DNA of 64,000 nt. It comes from Amanita rubescens (lineage: Eukaryota; Basidiomycota; Agaricomycetes; Agaricales; Amanitaceae). Where the stretch lies: NCBI GenBank assembly GCA_015039365.1, contig WION01000014.1:186001-250000 (forward strand), in the 5' to 3' direction. This document shows positions 1-12,400 of this stretch, piece after piece. Positions within the stretch are counted from its first letter, which is position 1, and each line of letters opens with the position of its first letter. The position numbers and the translations under genes were made by a program. The notes under the pieces are model-generated. The model had not been told where the DNA came from. It ran no database searches and saw only the letters and a program-made list of their open reading frames with translations.

Positions 1-1359
1 TATGAAGATCCTAATGCCCAGACCCTTTTGGCAATTTTATCCCAACTACCAAATGGCACGACCAGCAAGCATCTGAAGTGGTGGGCATCCAGTGTCAGCA
101 ACCCGTACGGCGCCATTGCCACGCTTAGCGACACCGCGTTAATCGCTCAGCATCAAGAAGGCGATGTCTTGATCTACTCGGTCCTCCCCGTCGTTCAATC
201 TTATTTGAGTCAGCACAACTCTCCCTGCACCCGGTCTCTCGCTATCGCGGCTTGTTGTAGGTTTATTCTCGACCACAAGTCATCTCCAGGAGATGACGAC
301 TTCAAAAGTCATCAGGATGCACTCGCCGCAGAGCAAATCAATATACTGTCTATCTTCCTAGCTGTGACTACCTCGTCGTTTTCCCAACCTGGATATCCTA
401 TTGAGGAATCCCTCATCCTCGATGCCATGTTAGCCTTCTGCTGGTTCCAGTACTGGAAGAAGCGCAGCCTCGAGCTCATTAGACGTTTTCTGGATTTGTT
501 TACCCCGAACGGTGATCCCAGGAGGCTGCGTTACATCGCGGAAGCCCGTTTCTGCTTAGGAAAAGTGTATATCGAATTTGGTCGCCATCAAGAGGCCTGT
601 ACGGAGCTCGAGGCTTCCCGGTCGTCTTTCCGCGAGCTAGGGACTCCGTCAGATATCATTCACGCAGGAGAATGCGCGCTCGAGCTCGCAAACTCTTGGA
701 CCTTCACGTCGGAATCCGGGGATCGTATCGCTCGCCTTATAAATGAAGCGCAGACGGACCTCAAGGATGATCCAAAAGGAGCTGCACGCGCTCTCATTTC
801 GCTGGGAGAAAACTTCCGGTACATGAACAGTTCATCAGAAGGCTTGAAGCATTTGATGATTGCTCACGCCGCATTGCAGGACCTTAACTGTACAGTGGAT
901 GTAGCGCGATGTCTAGATGCGATGTCTAGATGTTACGCACATCTGGACATGCTCACTGAGTGGCAGCGCGTGGCCCAAGCCTCCCTCGAGGTGTCGCGAC
1001 TCGTCGGAATGGACGAGCTCATCACTCGAGCGCTGCGTGCGCTTTCCCAATGCTATATTCGACAGCAGAAGTATGACGACGCTCTCGGCGCCCTACGTGA
1101 AGCTCTCGGAATCTCCGAACAGCTTAGTGATCCTCTCGCAACCGCAGAAGTCCTCGATTTAAGCGGTCATGCATACGCGAAGAAGCGGGATTTTGTCGGA
1201 GCTCGCTTGGCATTTGAAGAGGCAAAAAAGGTGTATGCTGGCGTGGTAAGAACGGAGCAGACTCAAAGATATGAGGACACGTGTGAAAGAAACCTTCGTA
1301 CAATCTTGGAGCGCGACTCAGATGGTGACATTGAGCTGGACACCTTTATATTGTATTAG
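1..1359 (+). CDS. TPR-repeat protein, C-terminal part (5' end outside window)
   Basis: The reading frame is open from the left edge of the window to a TAG at 1357-1359, so the start lies upstream. About 452 residues are visible, in one exon. From about residue 150 on, the protein is a series of helix pairs with TPR spacing, for example the units beginning EARFCLGKVYIEFGRHQEA, ALRALSQCYIRQQKYDDA and AEVLDLSGHAYAKKRDFVGA. This solenoid normally mediates protein-protein contacts. In Agaricomycetes such C-terminal TPR blocks often sit behind a NACHT or NB-ARC NTPase, but that part is not in the window, so an NLR-like identity is inference. No membrane segment is seen. Confidence 0.75.
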   Translation, partial: YEDPNAQTLLAILSQLPNGTTSKHLKWWASSVSNPYGAIATLSDTALIAQHQEGDVLIYSVLPVVQSYLSQHNSPCTRSLAIAACCRFILDHKSSPGDDDFKSHQDALAAEQINILSIFLAVTTSSFSQPGYPIEESLILDAMLAFCWFQYWKKRSLELIRRFLDLFTPNGDPRRLRYIAEARFCLGKVYIEFGRHQEACTELEASRSSFRELGTPSDIIHAGECALELANSWTFTSESGDRIARLINEAQTDLKDDPKGAARALISLGENFRYMNSSSEGLKHLMIAHAALQDLNCTVDVARCLDAMSRCYAHLDMLTEWQRVAQASLEVSRLVGMDELITRALRALSQCYIRQQKYDDALGALREALGISEQLSDPLATAEVLDLSGHAYAKKRDFVGARLAFEEAKKVYAGVVRTEQTQRYEDTCERNLRTILERDSDGDIELDTFILY

Positions 1360-1954
1360 AGGGAATATCGTGTATTAATATCATTATATGGCCATCTCTG
1401 TTGTCTAGTATGCATGTCATCGATGTCCAGAAAGGTGGGAGAATAGCAGGCCAACTAGTACCTGTGAGCTGCCAGATCTATCGACAAGACCTATTTTTTC
1501 TCTTTTCTTCCATTCATTCGGCTGTGATGAGGACAGCTGCGCGGCCCAGGGACTCAAATCAAGCGCAGTCCGGTGTTCCGCGCTCGAGGCTTAGCCCTAA
1601 CCAGTGGGATTGTACGCTGCAAGTAGACTGCGGCAGAGTTGGGAAAACCACTATTTGTGCAAGTCTGACCGCTGGATCCCATGATGAATGAACCAGTTTT
1701 GAGATGGGAGTTGGTCACAAAGTTTTGTTATTCTGACAGTACTGTTAACGACCATGTTGGACATTATTGGGATACTATGCAGCATACTCTAATGAATTCT
1801 GGCTTTTCCAGGCTCGGGCGACGGATTGTACATATGCGCTGGTCAGAAGAGAGAAGAGCAGAAATGGGCCAATCTCAGAATAAGAACGGTCCTGGGAGAG
1901 CTAGGAATCAACTTGACCGTTGTGTTTTATGACCAACTTTAGCTTTAGAAGCCC
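1360..1954. other. intergenic stretch, no gene seen
   Basis: This is the convergent gap between the TPR gene and the 3' end of the ABC ATPase gene. Two short open frames occur here (1401-1691 and 1681-1932), but neither shows a recognisable domain, intron structure or biased composition. It probably holds the two 3' untranslated regions. Confidence 0.6.
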
Positions 1955-3990
1955 CTATCTTAACTCAAGGACCTTGCCAGAGTTCGTAAATGGCAATTCT
2001 TCTTGCCAATGGCTGATAGCAATCAGCGCCTGGTCACTTCCAACTCCACCATATGAAACGTAACGTTTCACTGCTCTTATCATCCCGTCGGTCATCCCGC
2101 TCAATGCCTCATCTAACAACACCAACGGCGGTCGGCCCACCAATGCCCTCATGACTAACACCACTCTCTGTTCGCCTGCGCTCAACTCCGTAAACCGTCT
2201 CTGGGCAAACTCCTTCGTGACAAGCGATATGTCCTGCGGCATGGCGAAGGATCCATCATGGCAATCCCAAGCGGCTGGACCAAGCGCTTCCAGGACCTCC
2301 CAACATCTCTTCATTCGCCATTCCTTCACCTCGTTCCAGTTGTCTCCACGGACGCCGCCCCACGTTAATTCATTTGCTCCATCCTCTCTGATTCCAATAC
2401 CCAATCCCCCTTCGCTCATCGGCACGCCAACGCCCTCTTTTCCCCTTTCAATGAAAGCACCCTCGAATCCTGTTCCAACCGCCGCCCAGACGCTCATACC
2501 AGGCATCCGTCTAGGAAATGCGTCGAACATCTCCGGAGACATTTCTCCCACTCGAGATTGAATTAAAGGTGTTGGAGTACGGTAACGTTGCTGGCCAAAT
2601 AGTTCGAGGTGGGGTAAGGAGAAAGAGAGAGGGTGAGCCCCAGTGAGGAGGGAGAGGAGCGTCGATTTTCCTGAGCCGTTGGGACCTTTAAGGTGCCATC
2701 GATCGCCGAGACGGATTGTCCATGAGATATTCGATAGAACCTGTGGGTACTTAGCGCACGCATACGTGGATGGAAGGTACATGCATACCTTGCGTTGACC
2801 ATATTGAACATTTGCTCCGTTGATGTCAACAACAACCTTACCGACTGAGCCTTGATCCCGAATGATGGTTTGGTTCAGCTTTGCAGCATTTCCATGTTCT
2901 ACGACCACATGTTGCGGTAGACTTCTTAAGATTTCTTCTTTCCCTCCTACTCGCAGCTTTCCCTTGTCAGCAAATGCGACGTGAGTAATCCACTCTGGGA
3001 TCTCGTCCTGCACTCTTAACCCCAGAATAATACGAGGCTTCTTTGCGGCGTGCAAGTCCTTTAGTAGTTGAAGTATTCGGAGGCGGTTTTCAACGTCGAG
3101 ACCAGCTAGCGATAAGTCAGTAACCGTTCCCGCGAGGGCATACGCACTTACTGAGCGGCTCATCTAGTAAGAGCAATTCTGGTTTCTTTAAGACTGCCTT
3201 GACGATCCTTGCCCTTCTCATCTGGCCATTGCTCAACGTAACCATCGGGATATTCAACAAAGGTTTCAATCCCGTCTTCTCTACCAGCTCCCTGAAGAGC
3301 TGTTTTTCTTCACCGGTCAAAAGTCCCTCGTCAAATTTTGCTGTATCTCCAGTAACTCGACGACCGTCACCCTCGCGCTGCCATTCAAACTTTCCCTCTT
3401 TTTCTTCCCTCATTTCTAGAAAACGGGGAAACATGTTTTCCAGTAAAGTGACACGTTGATCGTCATCCCACACAGCGCCATATCGCGCCGTGAAGTCATA
3501 AAAAGCGCCTCCTGGGCCAGCAGAACGGTGTCTGAAGGAGACAAGAGAGAGGTATTTGTAAGGGTCGCGTGGCGCACTTGTGGAACCATGAGAGTCTTTA
3601 GAGGGAAGTGAAAGGAGAGGAAAGAGGCCACCTGGAAGTGGTGGAGGTGGATATAGCCGAAAATGCCCCAATAGCGTCTATAGACCATTTCAGACATCTA
3701 TTAATGTCATAATAACTAGCGCTTGTAGAACGCACTTTGAAAATAGTATCCTTCCCGCTTCCCCCGCCACTGCCTGAGCTGACGATGGCCCAAGCATCGA
3801 CATCGTGTACTGTCCACCGGATATCTTTCACCACGGGTATTACCCACTTGGCAGAGCCGTCCGTGGGTGGTGCATCGCCAAAGTGGTACACGGAGGAAGA
3901 CGGTATATGAATGAGAGGAAGTGAGGAATGGGAACGGGTTGAGTAATGTCGATACTGGTACGCGACCCTAGGTTTTATCCATCGAGTCAT
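1955..3990 (-). CDS. tandem-domain ABC ATPase (ModF/YDR061W-like), probably mitochondrial
   Basis: Three exons: 3990-3736, 3677-3152 and 3105-1955, giving 643 residues. The introns are 58 and 46 nt. The N-terminus (RVAYQYRHYSTRSHSS) is basic and serine-rich like a mitochondrial presequence. Domain 1 has a Walker A that spans intron 1 (GGGSGKDTIFKTL), a signature-like LSNGQ and a Walker B LLLLDEPLTGLD that spans intron 2. Domain 2 has GPNGSGKSTLL, LSAGEQR and VVLLDEALS. There is no membrane domain. The arrangement matches the double-ATPase soluble family of bacterial ModF and yeast YDR061W, whose role is poorly known. In domain 1 the residue after the Walker A lysine is Asp instead of Ser/Thr, so that site may be weak. 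Confidence 0.85.
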
Positions 3991-4427
3991 TTAGTCGGGG
4001 ATATTGCCACAATGCCATTGCATTATTTGCTTAGCGTGTCCATGTCCATCGCTTGGATTATTATTTTTTCCGCCGCCGGCCCGCCCGGCTTTGTCATACC
4101 CGAAAACCAACTACTCAGGCTTGCGTATGTCAAGATATTCAACATGCAGATAAATATCATGTATCTCACGCTAAATGTGAGTTGACAGTAAAGTGACATG
4201 TTCAATTCATGCCAGGGTGCAATCAAGTTTCAACATGACTTTCCGTTACTCAACCAATGAAGCTAAGTCAGGCTCGATAAGCTTTTCGTGAACCTTCGTA
4301 CCAAGAAACCTTGAGCACTGACAGGCCGTGTCCTCCACCAATGAGGTGCATGCGAACGAAGCTTAACTTGAAGCTACAGCTTTCTTACCCCCTTCTTAGG
4401 CCGCTCTACTACTAACCGCGTCGCCTT

Positions 4428-5980
4428 ATGCCCACAATCACAACTACTATTGAAGACAATTCGCCACTTCTATATTATGATGGATGGACTGTCGGGGGTT
4501 ATCCTCCTGGCGCAGATTCATTGACTACAGAGTACGTATCTCATCTTCTGAGGAAATGAATTTTGCGACTGATTCAGAAGTTCAGATACTCTGAAAGCAA
4601 CTTTATGGGAACAACTGCCCAGAATGCATCAATGACCTTCCGATATTGTGGAACAGACGTACAGCTGTACGGGGCACAACGGGGTAACCATGGAAGATAC
4701 CAAGTGACGCTAGACAATTTCACCTACAGCCCTCAGAGCGGCTTTGCACCAGATCCAGGGAATTTTCAGGTTGTTCTCTTCGAATCCCACGATGTACCGC
4801 AAGGCAACCACACCGTGATAATAACCAACGCTGATAACGATAAGTGGTTGGACATCGACTTTGTGCGATCATCACCATATCCAACTGCTAAGACATTAAA
4901 TCATTATTCGTTTCAGGTGACTTGGACGTCAACGTTTGGTGACCCCGAGGCTGTGCTGGGTGTAACTGCGGTGGACGATGGGGATAGCGCGTTTCAGTAT
5001 TCCTCGGGCGATTGGACGATCAATCCTCCTAATGTCGGTAAATATTTCAGTGGAACGGGCCAGTGCGTCGTGATCTAGAATCTCATCTTCTCTAACGACT
5101 CATTAACCTGTAGTGTAACGGGAAATTACAATGCAAAAGCTCAATTGACTTTCTCAGTAAGCATCCTCCCTTGTGGGATTCACATGTTCTGATACCAAAT
5201 AGGGTATGTTATTATAGTCATAAAGCGATAATGCCATCACGGAGATACTCTTTCAGGTGACGCTATCTCGCTTTATGGTCCAGTTGGCGTCAATGGGTCA
5301 TCTTACACCGTACAAATAAATGATTCGGCCTTGGTATCGTACAACTCTTTTAGGACCATTGGCTATCAAATGTTGCTCTACCACATGAATAACCTCGGAC
5401 CAGGAAATCACACATTGACGTTTTTATGCCTACCTGTACAGCAACAGATATGCGGCATTGACTATGTGAACATTTACCATACAGCTACAAACGATTCAAC
5501 GTATCTTTTCGGGTAAGTGATACAGGTTCCACATAGTCAACCATTACCAATCGGTTTTTTCCCGTAGTTCTAGCAGACCAACGGTAGCAACTAACAACAG
5601 GTGTGTGTGGCACGTTTTAGGCACATCGATTTATTCACAGTTGTTTTCTCCAGCAGTGGTTCACGGTATGCATTGATCTTGTACATCCCTGCGTATCTTG
5701 ACACCCCCACTCTAGAAGCTTATCTACGGGCGATGTTGTAGGCATTGCCGTTGGTTCGGCTGCCGCACTTATCGCCCTTGGTGTTGTCGTTCTCTACTTT
5801 ACCATACGCAAAAAGAGTGCTAGCCAGTCGCAGTACTCAGCAGTTAACCCTTTCGTATCGCGTGCGATGACGCAGGCCGATCAACGAAGAAATATAGGTG
5901 AGTCAGTTCGCATTGGCTAGCCCAATCGAAAATGAGCAACGGTTCGCCTAGATGCCGAAAGAACGCGGTTGAAGCGGTAA
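4428..5980 (+). CDS. single-pass membrane protein with two tandem beta-domains, Agaricomycete family
   Basis: Ten exons give 364 residues: 4428-4535, 4578-4862, 4917-5062, 5114-5156, 5203 (one base), 5257-5512, 5568-5600, 5654-5665, 5716-5897 and 5952-5980. Two related extracellular-type beta-domains follow each other. Each has a tryptophan near its start, a pattern like F.G..V.LYG, a HG/GSY.V..D strand and an LDIDFV or GIDYVNI end strand. They are followed by a Ser/Thr-rich linker, one membrane helix (VVGIAVGSAAALIALGVVV) and a basic cytoplasmic stop-transfer IRKK with a short tail. No cleaved signal peptide is obvious, as is common in this family. The function is unknown, and a cell-surface role is inferred. 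The one-base exon is described under findings. Confidence 0.85.
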
Positions 5981-6342
5981 ACTCCCCTTCGTCACTAGTA
6001 TAACGTGAAACTATTTACGTGACTGAGTAAAAGGACGTGTTTTTTTTGTTTCTTATTTGGACAAATATTTCTTAGTCGTTTGCATTGTGTATTCACTCGA
6101 TATTTAAGTTAATAACCTATACGTGTGGGGTTTTGCGATCCTCATCCCCAGGTTTTGATTTACTCGGTTATCTAGGCGAGAACTTTGCGCCAGCACATGA
6201 TCTGCGTAAGCCGGGACCAGGGCAGCCTTTGGCCAATTTTAGATAAAACGGCTACCCTGCGACAGCCCTGAGCGACTTAAGATGTGGATTTGGCAGGCGT
6301 GGCACACCCAATTCCCGCTCAACGAGTTCACAGCTGTCTACC

Positions 6343-7088
6343 ATGCCAGGGGATCCTGTTTCTGAAAAATCTGCATTTCTGCGAATGTATATGTCGCACC
6401 ACCCAGATACCCTCATCGCATATGCCAAGTGGTACGGCAAAGTCAAAGCACCCATTGTCAGTGCGGAGATGACTGACATAAGCACTAAGGCACGTAGACC
6501 ACCTTCTGGATGCTACGTATACAAAAAAGCTAAGAGCTAATAACAGAGCATGACTCTCTTGTGCACTCTCAAATCCGCCGAGAAGCAGTCCACGACAATT
6601 ACGTTCAGCCCTCCTCTCGCCGGGTACGACGCTGTGAAGCCACGTCTTCTCGAGATGAAGGCAATTGCGCAGGAGAAACTTGGCATGATCAAGACCCCGC
6701 ACTTAACCTCGTTCCAATTCCCTCAACCAGACTATCTCCCCATGGCATTCGCTATTGCATTGTGCTACCTAAATTTCTTTCCGGAAACTTCCCCCGCAAA
6801 GTCCGCTGTCAATTCGTTAGGATTATCAACTGTGCAGAGGACGTTCCAGATAGTCGCAGTATTACACACGTTGGAGAGTTTCTACACGATGCACTTATGC
6901 TGGAAACACAAGACAGGTTTCATGGCTGGTGTACGTCTTTCAACATGCTTTTTTCTCTCGAATAATTTATTGATTCATTCTAGGTTTTGTACACGGTGAG
7001 CACGATTGTTTTCGGGTATCCTGTATGGGTCGACCTCCGGAGGCGTATTCAAAAAGCGAGGATTGACTCGGTCATGAAAGTGGAGTAG
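6343..7088 (+). CDS. DUF2470-domain integral membrane protein
   Basis: Three exons: 6343-6489, 6547-6930 and 6984-7088, giving 211 residues. The N-terminal part has the pattern SAFLRMYMSHHPDTLIAYAKW, typical of the DUF2470 (haem-oxygenase-like split-barrel) module. The conserved TFSPPLAGYDAVKPRL block and helical, partly hydrophobic segments (YLPMAFAIALCYLNFF, VLYTVSTIVFGYPVWVDL) follow. The first intron appears to use a GC donor (AAG|GCACGT), which gives ...DISTK-SMTLLCTLK... as expected for the family. The alternative is a GT donor at 6524 that would insert ARRPPSGCY in frame. The biochemical role is unknown. Confidence 0.8.
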
Positions 7089-9424
7089 GACCTTCGTCGC
7101 ATAGTACATGTCGATTCCTGCGCGATATACAAGGTTCGATAGAATATCATCGCTCCTGTAAATTATTAAAATATTCCGCTTCATACATCCAACATCTTTA
7201 TTGCCTCGATTTCTCATCTGTTGTTTCTTCGCCGCCGAGTCCTCATAGTATACACCAACCCTGAGTCCGAAATTGACTCACAGAAAGCGTGACGTTGCAC
7301 TTTCATCTCACTCATGACATCCACTGCACGTACTTTTTGCCCTAAATAAAATCCTATTGATTCTATTAAATCACAAATCTACAAACTATGGATCAAAACG
7401 ATGTCCCAGGGAAACCAGACTTTTATGCAGGACTGACGATGAGCGTACAAGGGTCGTGAATGACACCATGACGCAGCAGGGCGTTACCAGTACGTTTCTG
7501 AGCTGCGATCAATGACAATTACTGTCTCCAACACCTCCATTGAGAGTCGTGGGCCCAGGCTTGTGGCGTGCGTGCCCGATCAGTTCTATGACGTTCACTG
7601 GCCGGTTCTTCGACCAGCGTCAGGAGGTACCTTGTTTATGGTCCTCAACTTGCATTTATGTCCCATCTTGATTTGTTACGTGGTGCGGTAGATGTAATAA
7701 GATTAGCAAAACTCCTGAAGAAAGATGTAAGCAAACGGATACGTTTTAATGATTTGATCCTCCAGCGCCCATCTTCCTAGAATCAGGAGAATGGGTGGAT
7801 TCGTTCGGTCCGAGTTCCATTCGATTTCCTTCAAGTCGCTGGTGAAATTTTCTGATGAAAGAGAGTAGCGAGACTTTTACTGCGAACTGATCGGATGAGG
7901 GCGAGGTGCTGCAAAACAAATGATGAAAAATAAGAACTGCGGTGGATAATTAGGATGACACGGACCAGGATGTCAGGCATCTTAATAGATTGGGCCGAGG
8001 CTCGATGTCCCAACTTGGCGTTGATCGAAGACAGGAGGGTGCACATTGACGGCGCAACGCCGTGGCCATTGGACTGCGATCAACCATTGATGAGCCTCAG
8101 GGTCTTCAACACGTCATGCGCAAGTTGAACAGCTCCGTGTAGCATTGCTAGCGAACCTTTCGACCTAGAGCATTTACTGATCACTACTGCGGCGCTTGTG
8201 TTTATGATGAATCCGATCTTCACGCTATAATATCGTATATTAATAGGGCGTATCGAAATACTGATTCAACTCGTACAATGTTTTCATCGTGGAGTCGAAA
8301 AAAAGTATGCTCATCAACTGCTCCTGTTAACATGTGTATTGCTATTGAGGGTCAAGACAAATGGGTAATACCTGCGCACCTCTTCAGTTCCACCATTTTT
8401 CTATTAGCACGGAATCGCGATCCAATACAGCGTAGGCTTTAATTATCGTGGCATTGGCAAAAGACGACCTACGGGTGAGGTTTGTAGTAGCGTGTCTCCC
8501 TTGATCGGCAGATCGTAAAAGACTCGACTCGATTGACGGCGCCCGCGGCGACATTCCGACTGGTCTTAGGTCTACATACCGCAAGTAAGTTGTGGCCTCG
8601 CGGGAAGTTCCGGGAATCAGGGTGAGATGAAGATCACACAGCGATAGCGGACTGCTTCGACAAGGACGCACTGCCAGTGCATCAGAGTCACCGGGTATGA
8701 GAAGGATGCACCGCAATTTGTTCATCAGATTCGTCCCAAAGTAACGCCAACGCGTCAACGCGTTCACGGCGCAGCGAGAGGGTCGACAAACTCCATGAGC
8801 GTAATTCCACAGTCACTGCGCAGTTCATTCCAGTGGTGCAGGCGAACTTCCAAGATGGGCAGTAGTCGACGGTCTCCTTCCAGTTCCGACTGAGCGCTGT
8901 CCGTTAATTGACCTACTCAACTATTTCCTTTTGATCCGTTTCATTGGCATAAACACATGCCCTCAGGCTAAGCTTCACATTCTTTCCTGTCTGCAGGGGT
9001 CGCACTCGCTCCCGTGTTCGAATGCAGGAAGACCAATTACCGCAATACTGGAGCCGAAGACACCCCGCGACTGCGACTAGCACTCATCGAATCCGATCTG
9101 ATAATTTTTTGCTTAGACTCTGCGGGCAGGTCGCTATATTTGGCGGAATAATGTACCCGGCGTGATTCATATCTTCACTCTTGCCCCAACATCGGAAGCT
9201 GAAGAGAGGGGGATAAAAGGTCTTATTTGGATCTAAGCGTTAAGATGAGCTTGGTTAATTGATGAAGACGTCGCTGCTAGTCGTTGATCAAAGAGTTATT
9301 TACATCGTAATCAGATTTGATGGGATGATTTTATAACATAAGCACAACACGATTCAAAGCTAAACAAGCGCGGCAGCAATAGGCCAAGAACGGCTATCAA
9401 GCTGCTCTAACAAGTTTCCGACAC
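7089..9424. other. 2.3-kb stretch without a supportable gene
   Basis: Small open frames occur (for example 8384-8767 on the minus strand, 127 codons), but none has a domain, splice structure or family pattern I recognise. No terminal inverted repeats, LTRs or simple-repeat blocks stand out by eye. The stretch may be decayed sequence or long regulatory DNA downstream of the Zn2Cys6 gene. Confidence 0.5.
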
Positions 9425-12400
9425 CTACAACATATATTGATAGTTGCTTTGATTAGTATTTCGCGTATTGTCGAAAACACCATAAGGTGGCGGTGTAACA
9501 CCCTGCGATGAGGGGGATGGAGATTGTTCTGGCCACGAAAACCTTCAAACAATATAAATAGGTTCATTTCCTCGCGATCTTTCATGATATGCTTACCCTG
9601 GCAACATCATGTTCTGCCAAAAGGTTGGGTTTTTAATGGTCTGCATTGTGGCAAGGAATTCCTCCTCGGGGAGAATATTGCCTTCGAGGAGATACTCGTC
9701 GTCGATGATAATCGGAATGGAGGTATCATCGGATATAGGTCCTGTTTCGTACATATTAATTTCTGCGTGTCGGTCAGAATTGTCGAAATTGGAGACGTTT
9801 CCGGTTTGCTCTTGGGCTTGCGCCGCCGCCGCAATGACATTTTCTGAATAGTCATGAACGGTCTCTGAGCGTCCTTCAGGGGGAGGTCTCGGGTTGTGAG
9901 AAGATGCTGAGAGATGTCCGTTGGCAATGCCTTCCCTACGGTGTCGAGCAAGTAAACCAGCAAGGAACCGAGCATAAAGTTTGGGCATGTGCTTGTCGTC
10001 TATAGCAAGTTTGCTAGAGCTCAGTGTTTGTATCAGTCGGCTGATCAGGACGAGTATGTCCATCTCTTCATCCTTAGTCAACAAACTGGAGAATTCTGGT
10101 CGTAAAAGCTGGTACAATTGTAAGGAGCGCAAGTAAGTCACCAGATCAGACTTACCTTGAGAAGGAATGCTGAGGCGAAAGATGCAAAGATGAAATGGCC
10201 TGGGTAATGCAATAGTGAGATCTGCGACCAATGTGTCAACGCATTTACTTACCATCAGGCGCATAACGCATGTATCCGCTCGACACGAGGCCTTCGATCA
10301 TATCTATGACTACCAACTTCGCAGCCGTCAAGCACTGGAATGAGTTTTAGCGAAGCTCCGCGAACCATCACCGCGAGTCGAACCTTCGTGAAAAATATAT
10401 GATCCTCTGGCTTTAGACCACGCCGGTAAGCTTGCTGAAAGCCAAATGAGAACATGACAAGCCTCGAATAACCAACGAGGCTTCAATGATCTATTAGCAT
10501 GCGCAATGAAACCGTGGTTTCAACCTACTATGGTAAGAGAGAGCACCGAAATGCGCAGGCTCGATCTGCAATTTCATTAGACATGATCAATTTTAATACT
10601 AATGGAAAAAATCTAACCGGATCGATCTGAGTCATTAAGGAACTTCTTTGTCCATTCGTCTTGGAATTGCGTAAGACGCTCATCGTGGGCAAAGGTGACA
10701 GACCGGAAGTCAACGCTCTGCTTGTACTGAGAATCGAGCTTTACGATATATAATGACTGCGCTCACTTTATTTAATCCAGTAGGGGAGGACGGGTCACTG
10801 AATATCTCTTCATGGAACCTCGCTACGATCTGTAGCAACACTGAATATGCACAAAGATGTATGTCGTACTACAGACAACCGTTCAGCTCAGTCGACGTAT
10901 CGGCCGGAGCAATATACACATACTGGATGATTATATTTCGATATTTTATACCAATCTTTGGCATGCCGCAAGATGCTCGAGTGCGTACTTAGCGTGAGAA
11001 CCATGCATAAGGGGGTAGGATACTTACTAATGCTCTTTGATCGTAGAAGGTTTCCCAAACTGTGTCGCAGTTGACCGGTCCAAATTACAGCAGACCATCC
11101 AAACTCGTGTCTTATTTAATATTTCTCTCTCTTGCTTTTCCGACAACGGCTTTGACGAAGACGGCTGATGCAGATTTAGATCGGTTGCAAGCCTAAAGTA
11201 GTTTAGTCCGTAGTCTAGTTTTGCGTTATTGATTATTCTACCTGATTGCAAGGCCGGTGTAAAGCCAGCTCCGATCTTCCTCCCACCGGCGCGCAGGAAC
11301 GGCATAAATGCTCATCAGGATGTAAGCTTGACATAACTCGACAGATTTCCATCCATCAACCAGAGCATTTGCAGCTGAATGCTTAGCAAAGTGCATCGCA
11401 ATAGGGTAAATTCCTGCTTTCTTCGTATAATATCTCGATGAGATAGCGCAGACTAAATTTAGCTGAATCAGCACGTGGAACCGGAATTTCAGAAGGCGCT
11501 ACTTGCCGACAGTGAATAGGAAAGGACATCTTGCAAAGGTTGACGCTGGGGTGTGTAGCACAGGGTCCAATAAAGATATGAAAGGCTAGTCAGGTTCCAT
11601 TGATGAGCTTAATCAACAATTGGATGCATGACACTTACGTTGATATGTTCATAAAATCTAACGATGTTTGGCTTAGCAGAGCTGATAGATGTCAACGGCC
11701 AACTCACATCTCAAACAGCCGATCGACGTCTTCAGGAGTGACTAGACCATGTAAGACTATCTCCGGGGGACTATGTTGTTCGATCAACATAGCTCTTGCG
11801 TCAAGATCAGTAGCTGGGCCTTTCGGCTATAAGTACCCGAAATGGTATGTTAAATGATAATTGCACCGACCTGGCATGAAAAACGTCTCGTTTGCAACGC
11901 CCTAACGCTGGTCAGCTCCTGATTGGAGGATGTTCAACATACTCACGATGTTAGTGTCATCAGGATCGTGCCGTTTCAGTAAACTTTCTTTCATGTTTCT
12001 TCTCTTTCCCGGTCTCTTTCGCTTCACGACGTCCAGGCTCAAATCTGCTAGTAGATCGAGGGGAACATGCAGAGAAGATAGCTTCTCATCATGCCCATCA
12101 TCTTCGGCATCTTCACCTCCAGATGCTGACGATTGCCCGATTTGAGCATAAACTGTGCTGTCGTCTGGCTCTGATTCCTCGTCCGCCGGTTGTTCAGGAC
12201 GGGGGTCCATAAATGCATTAAGCTTTCCGTCTCCGGTTTTCAAACTGGATTTCAGGCGGGTAAGCCATTCTATTGTGTCACGGTTATCCCGATCAGAGGG
12301 AGAAGTAGCCATGAGATATGATTCAATCGACATGGGCGTGGCTTGGTAAGGATTGTGCAACTTGATCACTTCGTCAGCATAATTCCAAAAGCGTCGCATA

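Noticed and set aside
8384..8767. A 127-codon minus-strand gene
   Set aside because: There is no domain, intron structure or likely start context; open frames of this length occur by chance in GC-balanced DNA.
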